NCBI GenBank assembly: GCA_904418995.1
Contig: CAJFQF010000001.1
Span: 186,001-250,000, forward strand
DNA: 64,000 bases
From: Heritagella_A intestinalis
GTDB taxonomy: Bacteria; Bacillota; Clostridia; Oscillospirales; Acutalibacteraceae
Reading direction: 5' to 3'
Shown: positions 8,799-16,984 of the stretch, one piece after another
Layout: each line of letters starts with the position of its first letter
Numbering within the stretch: position 1 is the first letter of the stretch
The notes under the pieces: model-generated
Seen by the model: the letters and a program-made list of their open reading frames with translations, nothing else
Databases searched by the model: none
Told to the model about the DNA's origin: nothing
Program-made: the position numbers and the translations under genes

Positions 8799-10223
8799 TT
8801 GAAGGTTTTGTTTTGTACCAGTGAAGCCCTTCCCTTTGCCGCTTCCGGCGGTTTGGGGGATGTGGCCGGCTCCTTGCCCCAGGCTCTCCGCGCCCGGCTG
8901 ATTGGCTGCCGGATTGTGATGCCCCTGTATGAGGATATCCCCCAGGAGCTGCGGGAGCAGATGCATTTTGTCACCAGCCTGTCTGTGCCGGTGGCATGGC
9001 GGCGGCAGTACTGCGGCGTGTTTGAAGCCAAGGTAGGCGGCGTCATCTATTACCTCATCGACAACCAGTATTACTTCAAGCGCCCCGGCCTCTATGGCCA
9101 CTATGACGACGCAGAGCGCTTTGCCTTCCTGTCCCGGGCGGCCCTGGAGATGCTGCCTTATCTGGACTTCAAGCCGGACATCATCCACGCCAACGACTGG
9201 CAGACCGCCCTGGTGCCGGTGTACTACAAGCTGTTCTACGCCAACAACGACTGGTATCGGGGCATCAAGACCCTGATTACCATCCACAATATCCAGTATC
9301 AGGGCAAATACGGCATGGAGCTCCTCAACGACGTGCTGGGCATCCCGGCTTCCGAAGCCCACATCATGGAGTATGACGACTGCGTCAACATCATGAAGGG
9401 CGCCATTGAGTGCGCTGACTGGGTTTCCACGGTGAGCCCCTCCTATGCCCAGGAGATCCTCAACCCCTGGTATTCCCACCGGCTGGACGGCATCCTCAAG
9501 GAGCGTTCCTGGAAGCTCTCCGGCATCCTCAACGGCATTGATGTGGTCAACTATAACCCGGAGACTGACAAGAACGTCTATGCCAATTATTCCGTGGATA
9601 ACATGGCGGGCAAGGCGGAGAACAAGCGGAAATTGCAGGAGCGCCTGAGCCTGGCCCAGGACCCCGACGTGCCCATGATCGGCATGGTAACCCGCCTGGT
9701 TTCCCACAAGGGCCTGGATCTGGTCAAGGAAGTGGCCGACAAGCTCATGTATGAGACCAATGTGCAGTTTGTGGTGCTGGGTTCCGGCGACTGGGAGTAT
9801 GAGTGCTTCTTCCGGGAGATGCAGAACAAGTATCCCGGCCGGTTCTGCGCCTGCATTGGCTTTATCCCCGAGCTTTCCAGAAAGATTTACGCCGGCGCGG
9901 ACATCTTCCTGATGCCCAGTAAGAGCGAGCCCTGCGGCCTGTCCCAGATGATCGCCCTGCGCTATGGCACCATCCCGGTGGTGCGCGCCACCGGCGGCCT
10001 GAAGGACTCCATTCAGGACAGCGGCGATGGCCACGGCAACGGCTTTACCTTCCAGTCCTATGACAGCGGCGATATGTATCACGCCATTCACCGCGCCCTG
10101 GAAGGCTACTACAAGAAGGACGGCTGGAAAGTCCTGGTGGATCGCGCCATGCGCTGCGACAACAGCTGGGCCCGTTCCGCCAATGATTACATCGGCCTGT
10201 ACCGGCACATTCTCCGTTCCTGA
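8799..10223 (+). CDS. glgA: Glycogen synthase (ADP-glucose)
   Basis: GT5 glycogen synthase extending alpha-1,4 glucan from ADP-glucose (474 residues). N-terminal Rossmann domain with SGGLGDVAGSLPQAL, where the usual KTGGL loop reads ASGGL; IIHANDWQTALVPVY and TIHNIQYQGKYG; C-terminal GT-B domain with GMVTRLVSHKGLDL, MPSKSEPCGLSQMIALRYGTIP and VRATGGLKD. The start is a TTG at 8799, giving the expected N-terminus MKVLFCTSEALPFA, with GGAAAGG (about 8780) upstream. Last gene of the glycogen operon, ended by a strong terminator. The Lys-to-Ala change in the KTGGL loop is worth noting, because that Lys contacts ADP-glucose in the E. coli enzyme. Confidence 0.96.
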   Translation: MKVLFCTSEALPFAASGGLGDVAGSLPQALRARLIGCRIVMPLYEDIPQELREQMHFVTSLSVPVAWRRQYCGVFEAKVGGVIYYLIDNQYYFKRPGLYGHYDDAERFAFLSRAALEMLPYLDFKPDIIHANDWQTALVPVYYKLFYANNDWYRGIKTLITIHNIQYQGKYGMELLNDVLGIPASEAHIMEYDDCVNIMKGAIECADWVSTVSPSYAQEILNPWYSHRLDGILKERSWKLSGILNGIDVVNYNPETDKNVYANYSVDNMAGKAENKRKLQERLSLAQDPDVPMIGMVTRLVSHKGLDLVKEVADKLMYETNVQFVVLGSGDWEYECFFREMQNKYPGRFCACIGFIPELSRKIYAGADIFLMPSKSEPCGLSQMIALRYGTIPVVRATGGLKDSIQDSGDGHGNGFTFQSYDSGDMYHAIHRALEGYYKKDGWKVLVDRAMRCDNSWARSANDYIGLYRHILRS

Positions 10224-10262
10224 TTTTTGCGTTTTCCTCATGTTAGTGAATATCCTTTCCCA

Positions 10263-10297
10263 GAAAACCGCCCGTTTCCTTCCCGGGCGGTTTTTTG
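10263..10297 (+). terminator. Rho-independent terminator of the glycogen operon
   Basis: AAACCGCCCG (10264-10273) pairs with CGGGCGGTTT (10284-10293), continuing into TTTTTT. Confidence 0.9.
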
Positions 10298-10341
10298 GTT
10301 CCTCTTTTCCCGTTTTGGGGAGGGGGATTTGGGGAAAAGGG

Positions 10342-10370
10342 TAGCCAGATGGGGAAAGATGGGCTACAAT
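10342..10370 (+). promoter_or_regulatory. Possible promoter of the NAD(P)HX repair gene
   Basis: TAGCCA (10342-10347) and TACAAT (10365-10370) at 17 bp spacing; each hexamer is only a partial match, so this is tentative. Confidence 0.4.
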
Positions 10371-10429
10371 GGAAAGAAAAGAGAGTTCTTGCCCGGGGCT
10401 GCCCGGGTGCGGGGAAAGGATGAGGCGGA

Positions 10430-11965
10430 ATGCAGTATTACAGCAAAAAACAAATGCAGGCCATGGAAAGCCGCGCAGTAGAAAAGGGCGGCACCATGGA
10501 GCAGTTGATGGAAGCGGCAGGGACGGCGGCAGTCCGGCTCTTGCAGCAGAAATGGGAAGTCCGGGGAAAGGCAGTGGCCATCCTCTGCGGCAAGGGGAAT
10601 AACGGCGGCGATGGCTATGTGGCGGCGCGGCTCCTCCGGGACGCAGGGGCCAAGGTGTCGGTGGTGCTGGCAGAGGGCTTCCCGGCCACAGACCTGGCCC
10701 GGAACGCCTATGGCCACATGGGCGGCGGCGTGACCGTCACCGACTGGAACCGGGAACCCCGGGCGGCCCGGCAGGTAATCGCCGGGGCGGACTACATCAT
10801 AGACGGCCTGTATGGCTTTGGCTTCCGGGGGGTAATGCCGGAGCCTGTGGGGATTTTAGCGGAGTTTGTCAACCAGTGCCGTGTGCCGGTGCTGTCCTTG
10901 GATATTGCCAGCGGCGTGGAGTGCGATACCGGCGCAGTCCATGGCCCCTGCATCCGGGCTACTTATACCGCCGCCTTTACGGTTCCCAAGCCCGGGCATG
11001 TCCTCTATCCCGGCCGGGAGTACTGCGGCGAGGTCGTTCCCATGGAGGCGGGGATTTCCCCGGAGATTGTGGCACAGGTAACGCCGGCTTTGGAGACCAT
11101 CGAGGGGGAGTGGGTGCAGCAGTGTTTCCGCCCCCGGGACTCCGAGAGCAACAAGGGGGACTACGGCAAGCTGCTGTGCGTCTGCGGCAGCGAGGGCATG
11201 GCCGGGGCCGCGGTGATGTGCGCTGCGGCCGCCCTGCGCAGCGGTGCGGGGCTGGTGAAGCTGTCCCTGCCCCGGAGCATTTACCCCATTGCTGCCTCCC
11301 GGTTGCTGGAGCCGGTGTATGTGCTGCTGGATTGGGAAGCAGGCGCCCTCACCCCGGAAAGTGAATCCCGGCTCCTGGAAGCCCTGGAAAGCGCCTCCGC
11401 CTGTGTCATTGGCTGCGGGCTGGGCACTGCGCCGGGAACGGCCCAGCTGGTGAAAAATCTTCTGGAAACCGCCCGGTGCCCGGTGGTGCTGGACGCCGAT
11501 GGCCTCAACGCCATTTGCGGCCATTTGGAGTGGCTGCGGGCAGCGGCTGCCAAAAAGCCGGTAATCATCACCCCCCACCCTGGGGAGATGGCCCGGCTGC
11601 TGGGGGTGTCCATTCCCCAGGTGCAGGGGGACCGGCTGGCAGTGGCAAAGCAGTTTGCACAGGAAAACGGGGTGGCTGTGGTGCTCAAGGGAGCGGGCAC
11701 CCTCATTGCCCTTCCCAACGGCCGGGCCTGGATGAACCGCACCGGCAACCCGGGGATGGCCCGGGGCGGCAGCGGTGATGTGCTGGCCGGGATGGTGGGC
11801 TCCTTTTCGGCCCAGGGCATGGAGCCCTCTGCGGCGGCCCGGGCGGCGGTGTATCTCCACGGCCTGGCCGGGGACCGGTGCGCCCAGATCCTCTCCCAGC
11901 AAGGGATGCTCCCCACGGATATGGTGGGGCGGCTCCCGTACCTTTTTCGGGAGATGGAGAGATAA
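10430..11965 (+). CDS. nnr: Bifunctional NAD(P)H-hydrate epimerase / ADP-dependent dehydratase
   Basis: Repairs hydrated NAD(P)H. The N-terminal YjeF_N domain (about residues 1-215; YYSKKQMQAMESRAVEKG, CGKGNNGGDGYVAAR) interconverts R- and S-NAD(P)HX; the C-terminal ribokinase-like domain (about 230-511; CGLGTAPGTAQLVKNL, LDADGLNAI, ITPHPGEMARLLG, GNPGMARGGSGDVLAGM) removes the water using ADP. The fused two-domain arrangement and 511 residues are normal for bacteria. ATG at 10430 preceded by GGAAAGGATGAGGCGGA. It stands alone between two terminators. Confidence 0.95.
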   Translation: MQYYSKKQMQAMESRAVEKGGTMEQLMEAAGTAAVRLLQQKWEVRGKAVAILCGKGNNGGDGYVAARLLRDAGAKVSVVLAEGFPATDLARNAYGHMGGGVTVTDWNREPRAARQVIAGADYIIDGLYGFGFRGVMPEPVGILAEFVNQCRVPVLSLDIASGVECDTGAVHGPCIRATYTAAFTVPKPGHVLYPGREYCGEVVPMEAGISPEIVAQVTPALETIEGEWVQQCFRPRDSESNKGDYGKLLCVCGSEGMAGAAVMCAAAALRSGAGLVKLSLPRSIYPIAASRLLEPVYVLLDWEAGALTPESESRLLEALESASACVIGCGLGTAPGTAQLVKNLLETARCPVVLDADGLNAICGHLEWLRAAAAKKPVIITPHPGEMARLLGVSIPQVQGDRLAVAKQFAQENGVAVVLKGAGTLIALPNGRAWMNRTGNPGMARGGSGDVLAGMVGSFSAQGMEPSAAARAAVYLHGLAGDRCAQILSQQGMLPTDMVGRLPYLFREMER

Positions 11966-11973
11966 ACAAGTTT

Positions 11974-12010
11974 GGCCTTCTGCAAAATTGGCAGGGGGCC
12001 TTTTGCTTTT
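11974..12010 (+). terminator. Rho-independent terminator after nnr
   Basis: GGCCTTCTGC (11974-11983) pairs, with two G-T pairs, to GCAGGGGGCC (11991-12000), followed by TTTTGCTTTTT. Confidence 0.7.
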
Positions 12011-12177
12011 TAGTTAGAAATCTAACGGAGGGGTTTACGGAGAGAACAGCATCCTGACCGTAGATGGATTCTTTTTCAGCAGCCAATCTTTTGCTGAGAT
12101 GTGGCAGGAAAAAATGGCTTTGCGGAAAGTGCCAAAAAGTTTAATGGAATTTTGTACAAAAAACGAGATGGTTTCCA

Positions 12178-12206
12178 TTGAATTTTGCGAGCTAATATGG
12201 TAAAAT
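12178..12206 (+). promoter_or_regulatory. Promoter of the pilus-like locus
   Basis: TTGAAT (12178-12183), 17-bp spacer, TAAAAT (12201-12206) with an extended TGG before the -10. It predicts a start near 12213 and therefore an untranslated leader of about 250 nt. The stretch 12011-12177 upstream shows only a small inverted repeat GTTAG-AAAT-CTAAC near 12014. Confidence 0.7.
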
Positions 12207-12212
12207 AAAATG

Positions 12213-12461
12213 GAAAAAATTTGAAAATAGGCCTTTTGCCGTGAATGGTAAACTTTTCCGGGCAGGAGCCGGGCAGGGAATCCGGCCTACAAGGAGTTTC
12301 GTTTTGATGCCATTGAAGGAGCCGAAACGGACGAACGAAAAAGTTTACTTTTTCGGGCAAAGGACAAGGAGGTGTGGGGCGTTATTATTGCGGAGCACCG
12401 GCGCGGCCCCCATGGCACGCTGGAACGAACTGAGACTTTTGAAAGGCAGGGAAACGAACGT
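12213..12461 (+). promoter_or_regulatory. Long structured mRNA leader of the surface-protein gene, candidate cis-regulatory RNA
   Basis: The leader holds two mutually exclusive helices. GTAAACTTTT (12248-12257) can pair perfectly with AAAAGTTTAC (12339-12348), or the latter can fold locally as CGAAAAAG (12336-12343) with CTTTTTCG (12348-12355). A GC-rich hairpin (about 12375-12414) follows. No ORF with a usable binding site is present. The alternating pairing looks like a switch, but I do not recognise a known riboswitch class. Confidence 0.45.
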
Positions 12462-14954
12462 ATGAAAAAGAAATTTACGAAGCGGCTTTTGTCGTGGGTG
12501 ATGGCAGCGGCTATGGTCATCTCCATGCTGCCCATCAGCGCCATGGCGAGTGGGACGACCACTGGTCCTGTAGCCAAGATCGGCGAGACTACATATACTT
12601 CGCTTGATGAGGCTGTTGAGAAAGCAGAAGAAGGCTCTACCATTGAGCTGTTGCAGGACTGTGAGCTGACGAAGGGCTTTAATAAAACGTTGACTTTTAC
12701 TGGCGATGGCAAGATTTCTATTAATAAACAGCTTACCAGCAATGGCGAAGGCTGGATGTGCTTCGGCCTGTACGACCCTTCCCGTGTTTTGACCTTTGAT
12801 GGCCCTGGTGTTGAGGTGGAATGGACTTCTGATGGCTCTGCCCCGTGGTTGATGCTTTCTTTGAGCGGTACTTTAAACGTTACAAATGGAGCAAAATTAA
12901 CATATAATTTTGATAGCCGGACGACTGGAACCCGTAATGCGATTTATATGAATGCGGGGTCTACCATTAATGTAACTAATGGATCTACTTTGCAAATTCT
13001 CGGTGTGGGAACCGGTGGCAATGCGGGTCAGGGAATTCAGTTGGATACCGCTGGAACGGCAACTGTTAATGTAACAGGTGGTAGTACATTTACTATTGAT
13101 GGAACTAACCGTGGTTATGTAAACAGCCCCACTATTTATGTTAATGGTTCTACATTTGCTGTGCAGAATTGTACCAGCAATGGTTCTAATGGTGGTACGT
13201 TTACAGCAATTGATTCTCAGATTACCTATGAAAACAACAATGGTCATGGTCTGTCTGCGGGTAATGTGACTATTCAGAATTCTACGCTGAACTGCAATAA
13301 TAATGCCTATTATGGCCTTACTTATAGCGGTAATATGACCATGGACAGCACATCTGTCATTAACGCGAATGGAAATGGTTATGGTTATACTGGGGGTGGC
13401 CTGCGTGCTTATGGTACTTCTACTGTTGATGCAGGTGCGAAAATTAATATCCTTAACAATAAGCGTAATGGCATGGAAAACTACGGTACCTTTAACGTTG
13501 CAGAAGGCGCGACTGTTACCGTAACGGGAAATAATGAACCCAGCACAAATGGCGGCGGTATTTATAATGGTGGTACCTTGGTTTTACCTACCGACACTAC
13601 CATTATGAATAACTATGCAGAACAGACTGGCGGCGGAATTTGCAATGCTGGTACAGTTACTATTCCGAATGGAGTAGAGTTGTATAACAATCATGCTGGT
13701 AATGCTGGCGATGATATTTTCAACCGCGATGGTGCAACTATTAATAACTTGCCTGATATTGATATTAATACTGGCTGGGCCCTGGATGGTGCCGAGGATG
13801 AGCTGGACTGCAATGGCGAAAGCCACATGATCGATGGATGGTATGATGACGCAGAAGGTGCTCGTTGGGAAGCTCATGCTGTAGATCCCAGTGAAAATCA
13901 TATTGAAAAATATGAAGGAACGACAATAAATGGCCTTAAAGCTCTGAAAGCTGCCCACGGCACTGATTACAAAGACAAGACCAGCTATCCTGGCTTGGAT
14001 AAGACTATCGTTGTTGGCGACAGCGAAGTAAAACAAGACGACGTGGCCGCTGGCGATACTGTCAACTTTAAGCTGACTTCTAATGTGCCGGATGACCTGC
14101 TCAACTATATCTTGCCGGATGAGGTGAAGGATCCGGAAATTGTAACACCCGCCGCAGTAAATGCGTTGGTTCCCATCGAGGAGCGCGGCCAGTATAACTT
14201 GACTTTCCACGACCAGATGAATGATGCGTTCATCAATGCCACCACGCCGGTAGTTACGCTTGACCGCGCGGGTACTGATAATGATGTAACTTTGACGGCA
14301 GGTACTCATTATACTTACACTACCGATACTGGAGATGGTTGTGATTTCCATATCGTAATGGATTTGGTAGCATTGTATAATGAAGGTATCATCACGGATG
14401 CTGATATTGAGAATGCAATTCCCATTATTGTGACTTATACCGCAACTTTGAATGAGGATGCCACTGCTGGTGAGTATGACAATACTGCATGGGTTACCTA
14501 TGAGACTGGCGAATCCGAAGAAGTAACTGTCACCGTAGATACCTATGGCATCGACATCTTCAAGTATGACCAGGCTATCGGCAATAAGCCCGAAGGTGGT
14601 TTGGGAGGCGCTGAGTTTACTTTGACTAAAGAAGGCGACTCCGCATATAAGGAAGTTTTGACCACTTTAGAGGACGGCACTGTTAGCTTGGAAGGTCTGG
14701 ATGCTGGTACCTATTACCTGCAGGAAACTAAGGCTCCCGAAGGCTATGTATGCAGTGATAAAGTTGTAACGATTATCATTCCCGATCAGGCTGGCACTGA
14801 CAATATGGTGAACGTTAACTTCGCCAACAGCCAGATCCCCCACACCGGCGGCATGGGTACCACCATGTTCTCCATTGTGGGCGGCGCGCTCATCGCTACC
14901 GCTGGCGTAATCTTCGTGATTTCCCGGAAGAAGAGAGCCCGCAGCGCGGCTTGA
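12462..14954 (+). CDS. Large sortase-anchored surface protein with beta-helix and SpaA/CnaB-type isopeptide domains (pilin-like)
   Basis: An 830-residue exported wall protein. Signal peptide 1-29 (KKKFTKRLLSWVMAAAMV, cut after AMA). Residues ~45-470 are Asn/Gly/Thr-rich repeats (NGGGIYNGGTL, TGGGICNAGT) typical of a parallel beta-helix. From ~500 comes a fimbrial isopeptide D2-like domain (LDKTIVVGDSEVKQDDVAAG, FHDQMNDAF), from ~692 a SpaA/CnaB domain with the Lys strand IDIFKYD, GAEFTL and E-box LQETKAPEGY. It ends with the sorting signal IPHTGG, a hydrophobic helix and RKKRARSAA. Codons are much more A/T-rich than in neighbours, especially 12890-13790. The ATG at 12462 starts the signal peptide; an upstream in-frame GTG at 12372 overlaps its own SD. 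The sortase and second pilin follow, so this is the likely major pilus/surface component. Confidence 0.88.
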   Translation: MKKKFTKRLLSWVMAAAMVISMLPISAMASGTTTGPVAKIGETTYTSLDEAVEKAEEGSTIELLQDCELTKGFNKTLTFTGDGKISINKQLTSNGEGWMCFGLYDPSRVLTFDGPGVEVEWTSDGSAPWLMLSLSGTLNVTNGAKLTYNFDSRTTGTRNAIYMNAGSTINVTNGSTLQILGVGTGGNAGQGIQLDTAGTATVNVTGGSTFTIDGTNRGYVNSPTIYVNGSTFAVQNCTSNGSNGGTFTAIDSQITYENNNGHGLSAGNVTIQNSTLNCNNNAYYGLTYSGNMTMDSTSVINANGNGYGYTGGGLRAYGTSTVDAGAKINILNNKRNGMENYGTFNVAEGATVTVTGNNEPSTNGGGIYNGGTLVLPTDTTIMNNYAEQTGGGICNAGTVTIPNGVELYNNHAGNAGDDIFNRDGATINNLPDIDINTGWALDGAEDELDCNGESHMIDGWYDDAEGARWEAHAVDPSENHIEKYEGTTINGLKALKAAHGTDYKDKTSYPGLDKTIVVGDSEVKQDDVAAGDTVNFKLTSNVPDDLLNYILPDEVKDPEIVTPAAVNALVPIEERGQYNLTFHDQMNDAFINATTPVVTLDRAGTDNDVTLTAGTHYTYTTDTGDGCDFHIVMDLVALYNEGIITDADIENAIPIIVTYTATLNEDATAGEYDNTAWVTYETGESEEVTVTVDTYGIDIFKYDQAIGNKPEGGLGGAEFTLTKEGDSAYKEVLTTLEDGTVSLEGLDAGTYYLQETKAPEGYVCSDKVVTIIIPDQAGTDNMVNVNFANSQIPHTGGMGTTMFSIVGGALIATAGVIFVISRKKRARSAA

Positions 14955-15001
14955 TTCCCCTAAAAACCTAACGAAATAGCCGGGCTTTCCCGGCCTGCCC
15001 G

Positions 15002-15030
15002 GGCGGAGGAAGTCTTTTCCTCCGCCTTTT
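15002..15030 (+). terminator. Rho-independent terminator of the surface-protein gene
   Basis: GGCGGAGGA (15002-15010) pairs with TCCTCCGCC (15018-15026), then TTTT. A smaller hairpin (GCCGGGCTTTCCCGGC) precedes it at about 14979-14994. Confidence 0.8.
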
Positions 15031-15042
15031 GGCATTTAGGGC

Positions 15043-15071
15043 TGGAACTTCCCTTTGGTGTGTGGTATAAT
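15043..15071 (+). promoter_or_regulatory. Promoter of the sortase-pilin pair, with an inverted repeat at the start site
   Basis: Extended -10 TGG-TATAAT (TATAAT 15066-15071) 17 bp after a weak TGGAAC. Immediately downstream, ATTGT (15075-15079) and ACAAT (15084-15088) form an inverted repeat around the predicted start site, a possible operator. Confidence 0.65.
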
Positions 15072-15109
15072 ACAATTGTTATCACAATACTTGGAAAGGC
15101 CTTGGCAGA

Positions 15110-15964
15110 ATGAAACGAAAACCCCGCGCATCCACGGTGTTGGTCGTGCTTCTTTTGGTAGCCGGCCTGTGCGTGGTGCTCTACCCAACCGCCAGCGACC
15201 TTTTTTACCGCTGGCAGGCCGAACAGGAAATTGAACAGTATAACCAAGTCACCGAAGCCGCCCCGGAAGATTATTCCGAGCTGTGGGAGGCTGCGGAAGC
15301 ATATAACCGCCAGTTAGCAGAGCAGGGGGCCACCCTTTTTGGAATTTCCACCCAGGAAGAAGAGGAGGTTTTTCAACTGCTCAACCCCCTGGGGACCGGT
15401 ATGATGGGCTATATTGATATTCCCGCCATTGATGTGTATCTGCCCATTTATCAGGGCACCGGGGAGCGGGCCCTGCAGTCCGGCGCTGGCTATTGGCTGG
15501 GGACCAGCCTGCCTACCGGCGGCGAAAGCACCCATTGCGTTCTCACGGCCCACAACGGGCTGGTAAAGGCCAAAATGTTCACCGACTTGGATAAACTAAA
15601 GCTGGGCGATCGGTTTTCCCTGCAAATCCTTGACCGGACTTTGACCTATCAGGTGGATCAGATTCTGGTCACAGTGCCGGAGGATACCAGCGCTTTGCAG
15701 ATCGTAGAGGGCAAGGATTACGTCACCCTGTATACCTGCACCCCCTACGGCATCAACACCCACCGGCTTTTGGTGCGGGGCGTGCGGGTGGACGATCAGG
15801 AAACCGAGGGCGAAAGCCTCAGCCGGATTCCCGCCCAGGGAAACGGCGCGCTGTATATTTCGTTCTTTGTGCTGCCCTTGCTGGCCCTCCGGGGCCTGCG
15901 GGCGTATTGGCGGCGCAGAAAGCAAAAGAAAGTGAAAGAAGGGGGTTCCCATGAAGAAAACTAA
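15110..15964 (+). CDS. srtC: Class C (pilus-type) sortase
   Basis: Membrane-anchored transpeptidase expected to cleave LPXTG-like signals and link pilin subunits. The 284 residues contain an N-terminal transmembrane anchor (8-27), the class C block GTGMMGYIDIPAIDVYLPIY, catalytic His148 in LTAHNG, Cys210 in LYTCTPYG and Arg219 in THRLLVRG, and a second hydrophobic helix near the C-terminus (about 250-268) with a basic tail, as is normal for class C. The Asp-Pro-aromatic lid motif that usually covers the Cys in this class is not visible. ATG at 15110 has TTGGAAAGG upstream. Its last 14 nt overlap the pilin gene, so the two are co-translated. Confidence 0.93.
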   Translation: MKRKPRASTVLVVLLLVAGLCVVLYPTASDLFYRWQAEQEIEQYNQVTEAAPEDYSELWEAAEAYNRQLAEQGATLFGISTQEEEEVFQLLNPLGTGMMGYIDIPAIDVYLPIYQGTGERALQSGAGYWLGTSLPTGGESTHCVLTAHNGLVKAKMFTDLDKLKLGDRFSLQILDRTLTYQVDQILVTVPEDTSALQIVEGKDYVTLYTCTPYGINTHRLLVRGVRVDDQETEGESLSRIPAQGNGALYISFFVLPLLALRGLRAYWRRRKQKKVKEGGSHEEN

Positions 15965-16796
15965 ACTCTTTTTCAGATCGCTGGCACTGCTGCTTTTGAC
16001 GGTGCTGCTGGTTCCTTTTGGCGCCGTGGCCAGTGCCGCAGGGGGAAACTCCCTGACATTGCAATACCCTTGTTCCGGGGCGGAGTTTCGGGTTTACCGG
16101 GTGGCCGACGCCAGCCCCGGTATTGACGGCAGCTACACCTTGGAGGGAGACTTTGCGGGGCTTTCCGTGGAGGTGCCCGGCGATAGCTGGCGGAGCGCCG
16201 CCTTGGAGCTGGCCTCCCACGCCGCAGGCATTTCCCCGGATGTCCGGGGCGAGATCTCAGGGGGTTCCCTGACCTTCTCCGGCCTGGAGGACGGCCTCTA
16301 TCTGGTGGACGGCAATGCGGCGGTGAGCAATGGCATCCGCTATACGCCGGTGCCGTTTTTGGTGATTGTTTCCGGCGGCAGCGTCCTGTCCCAGGTGAAG
16401 TCTGACCAGGAGCCGGTGGAAGAAGAGCCGGTGTCCTATCAGGTGAAGAAGGTGTGGAAGGGTGATGACGCCGACGACCGGCCGGGTTCGGTTGCCATCC
16501 GTCTCCTGCGGGACGGCCAGTTGGTGGAGACCGTCACCCTCAACGCCAATAACCACTGGACCTATACCTGGGAAGATACCCCCGGCCACACCTGGCAGGC
16601 GGAAGAGGCCCAGGTGCCCAATGGCTACCAGGCTTCTGTGAGCCAGTCCGGCAATACCTTTACGGTGACCAATACCTGGAAAACGCCGGGAGAGCAGCCC
16701 GGCACCGGCGACACCACCTTTATTGCAGCCGCCTTGGTCCTGCTTCTGATCTCCGCCGGCGCCTTTGTGGTCATCCGCAGAAAGAACAGAGCATAA
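15951..16796 (+). CDS. Sortase-anchored CnaB-domain protein, likely minor pilin
   Basis: A 281-residue exported protein: signal peptide 1-30 (LLLLTVLLVPFGAVASAAG), an N-terminal beta-rich domain (about 35-150, GAEFRVYRVAD, SGLEDGLYLVDG), a classic Cna B-type repeat (about 165-240; VKKVWKGDDADDRPGSVAI, VTNTW) likely stabilised by a Lys-Asn isopeptide bond, then the sorting signal QPGTGD, a hydrophobic helix and RRKNRA. The start ATG is inside the sortase gene with GAAGGGGG upstream. Translational coupling to the sortase suggests it is that enzyme's substrate. Confidence 0.88.
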   Translation: MKKTKLFFRSLALLLLTVLLVPFGAVASAAGGNSLTLQYPCSGAEFRVYRVADASPGIDGSYTLEGDFAGLSVEVPGDSWRSAALELASHAAGISPDVRGEISGGSLTFSGLEDGLYLVDGNAAVSNGIRYTPVPFLVIVSGGSVLSQVKSDQEPVEEEPVSYQVKKVWKGDDADDRPGSVAIRLLRDGQLVETVTLNANNHWTYTWEDTPGHTWQAEEAQVPNGYQASVSQSGNTFTVTNTWKTPGEQPGTGDTTFIAAALVLLLISAGAFVVIRRKNRA

Positions 16797-16847
16797 AACG
16801 AAACGCATCAATCTGAAAATTCCTTTTTATTTTGTAACTCCTTTCTC

Positions 16848-16895
16848 AAAGGGAACCTTCAGCGGCCCGTGCACAGCCGTTGGGGGTTCCCTTTT
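16848..16895 (+). terminator. Hairpin terminator after the pilin
   Basis: AAAGGGAACC (16848-16857) pairs with GGTTCCCTTT (16885-16894); the U-tract is short. A second hairpin GCGCCCAT (about 16900)/ATGGGCGC (about 16928) follows with ATATATTTT. Confidence 0.6.
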
Positions 16896-16984
16896 GTCTG
16901 CGCCCATACCGGGACATAACCTCGGGGATGGGCGCATATATTTTCCCAAAAAGAATCTTCCAGAAGGAAAGAGAGGGGGAGCCC

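Noticed and set aside
12372..12461. Extended start (GTG at 12372) for the large surface protein
   Set aside because: It would place 30 non-secretory residues before a clear signal peptide, and the SD-like AAGGAG directly abuts the GTG.
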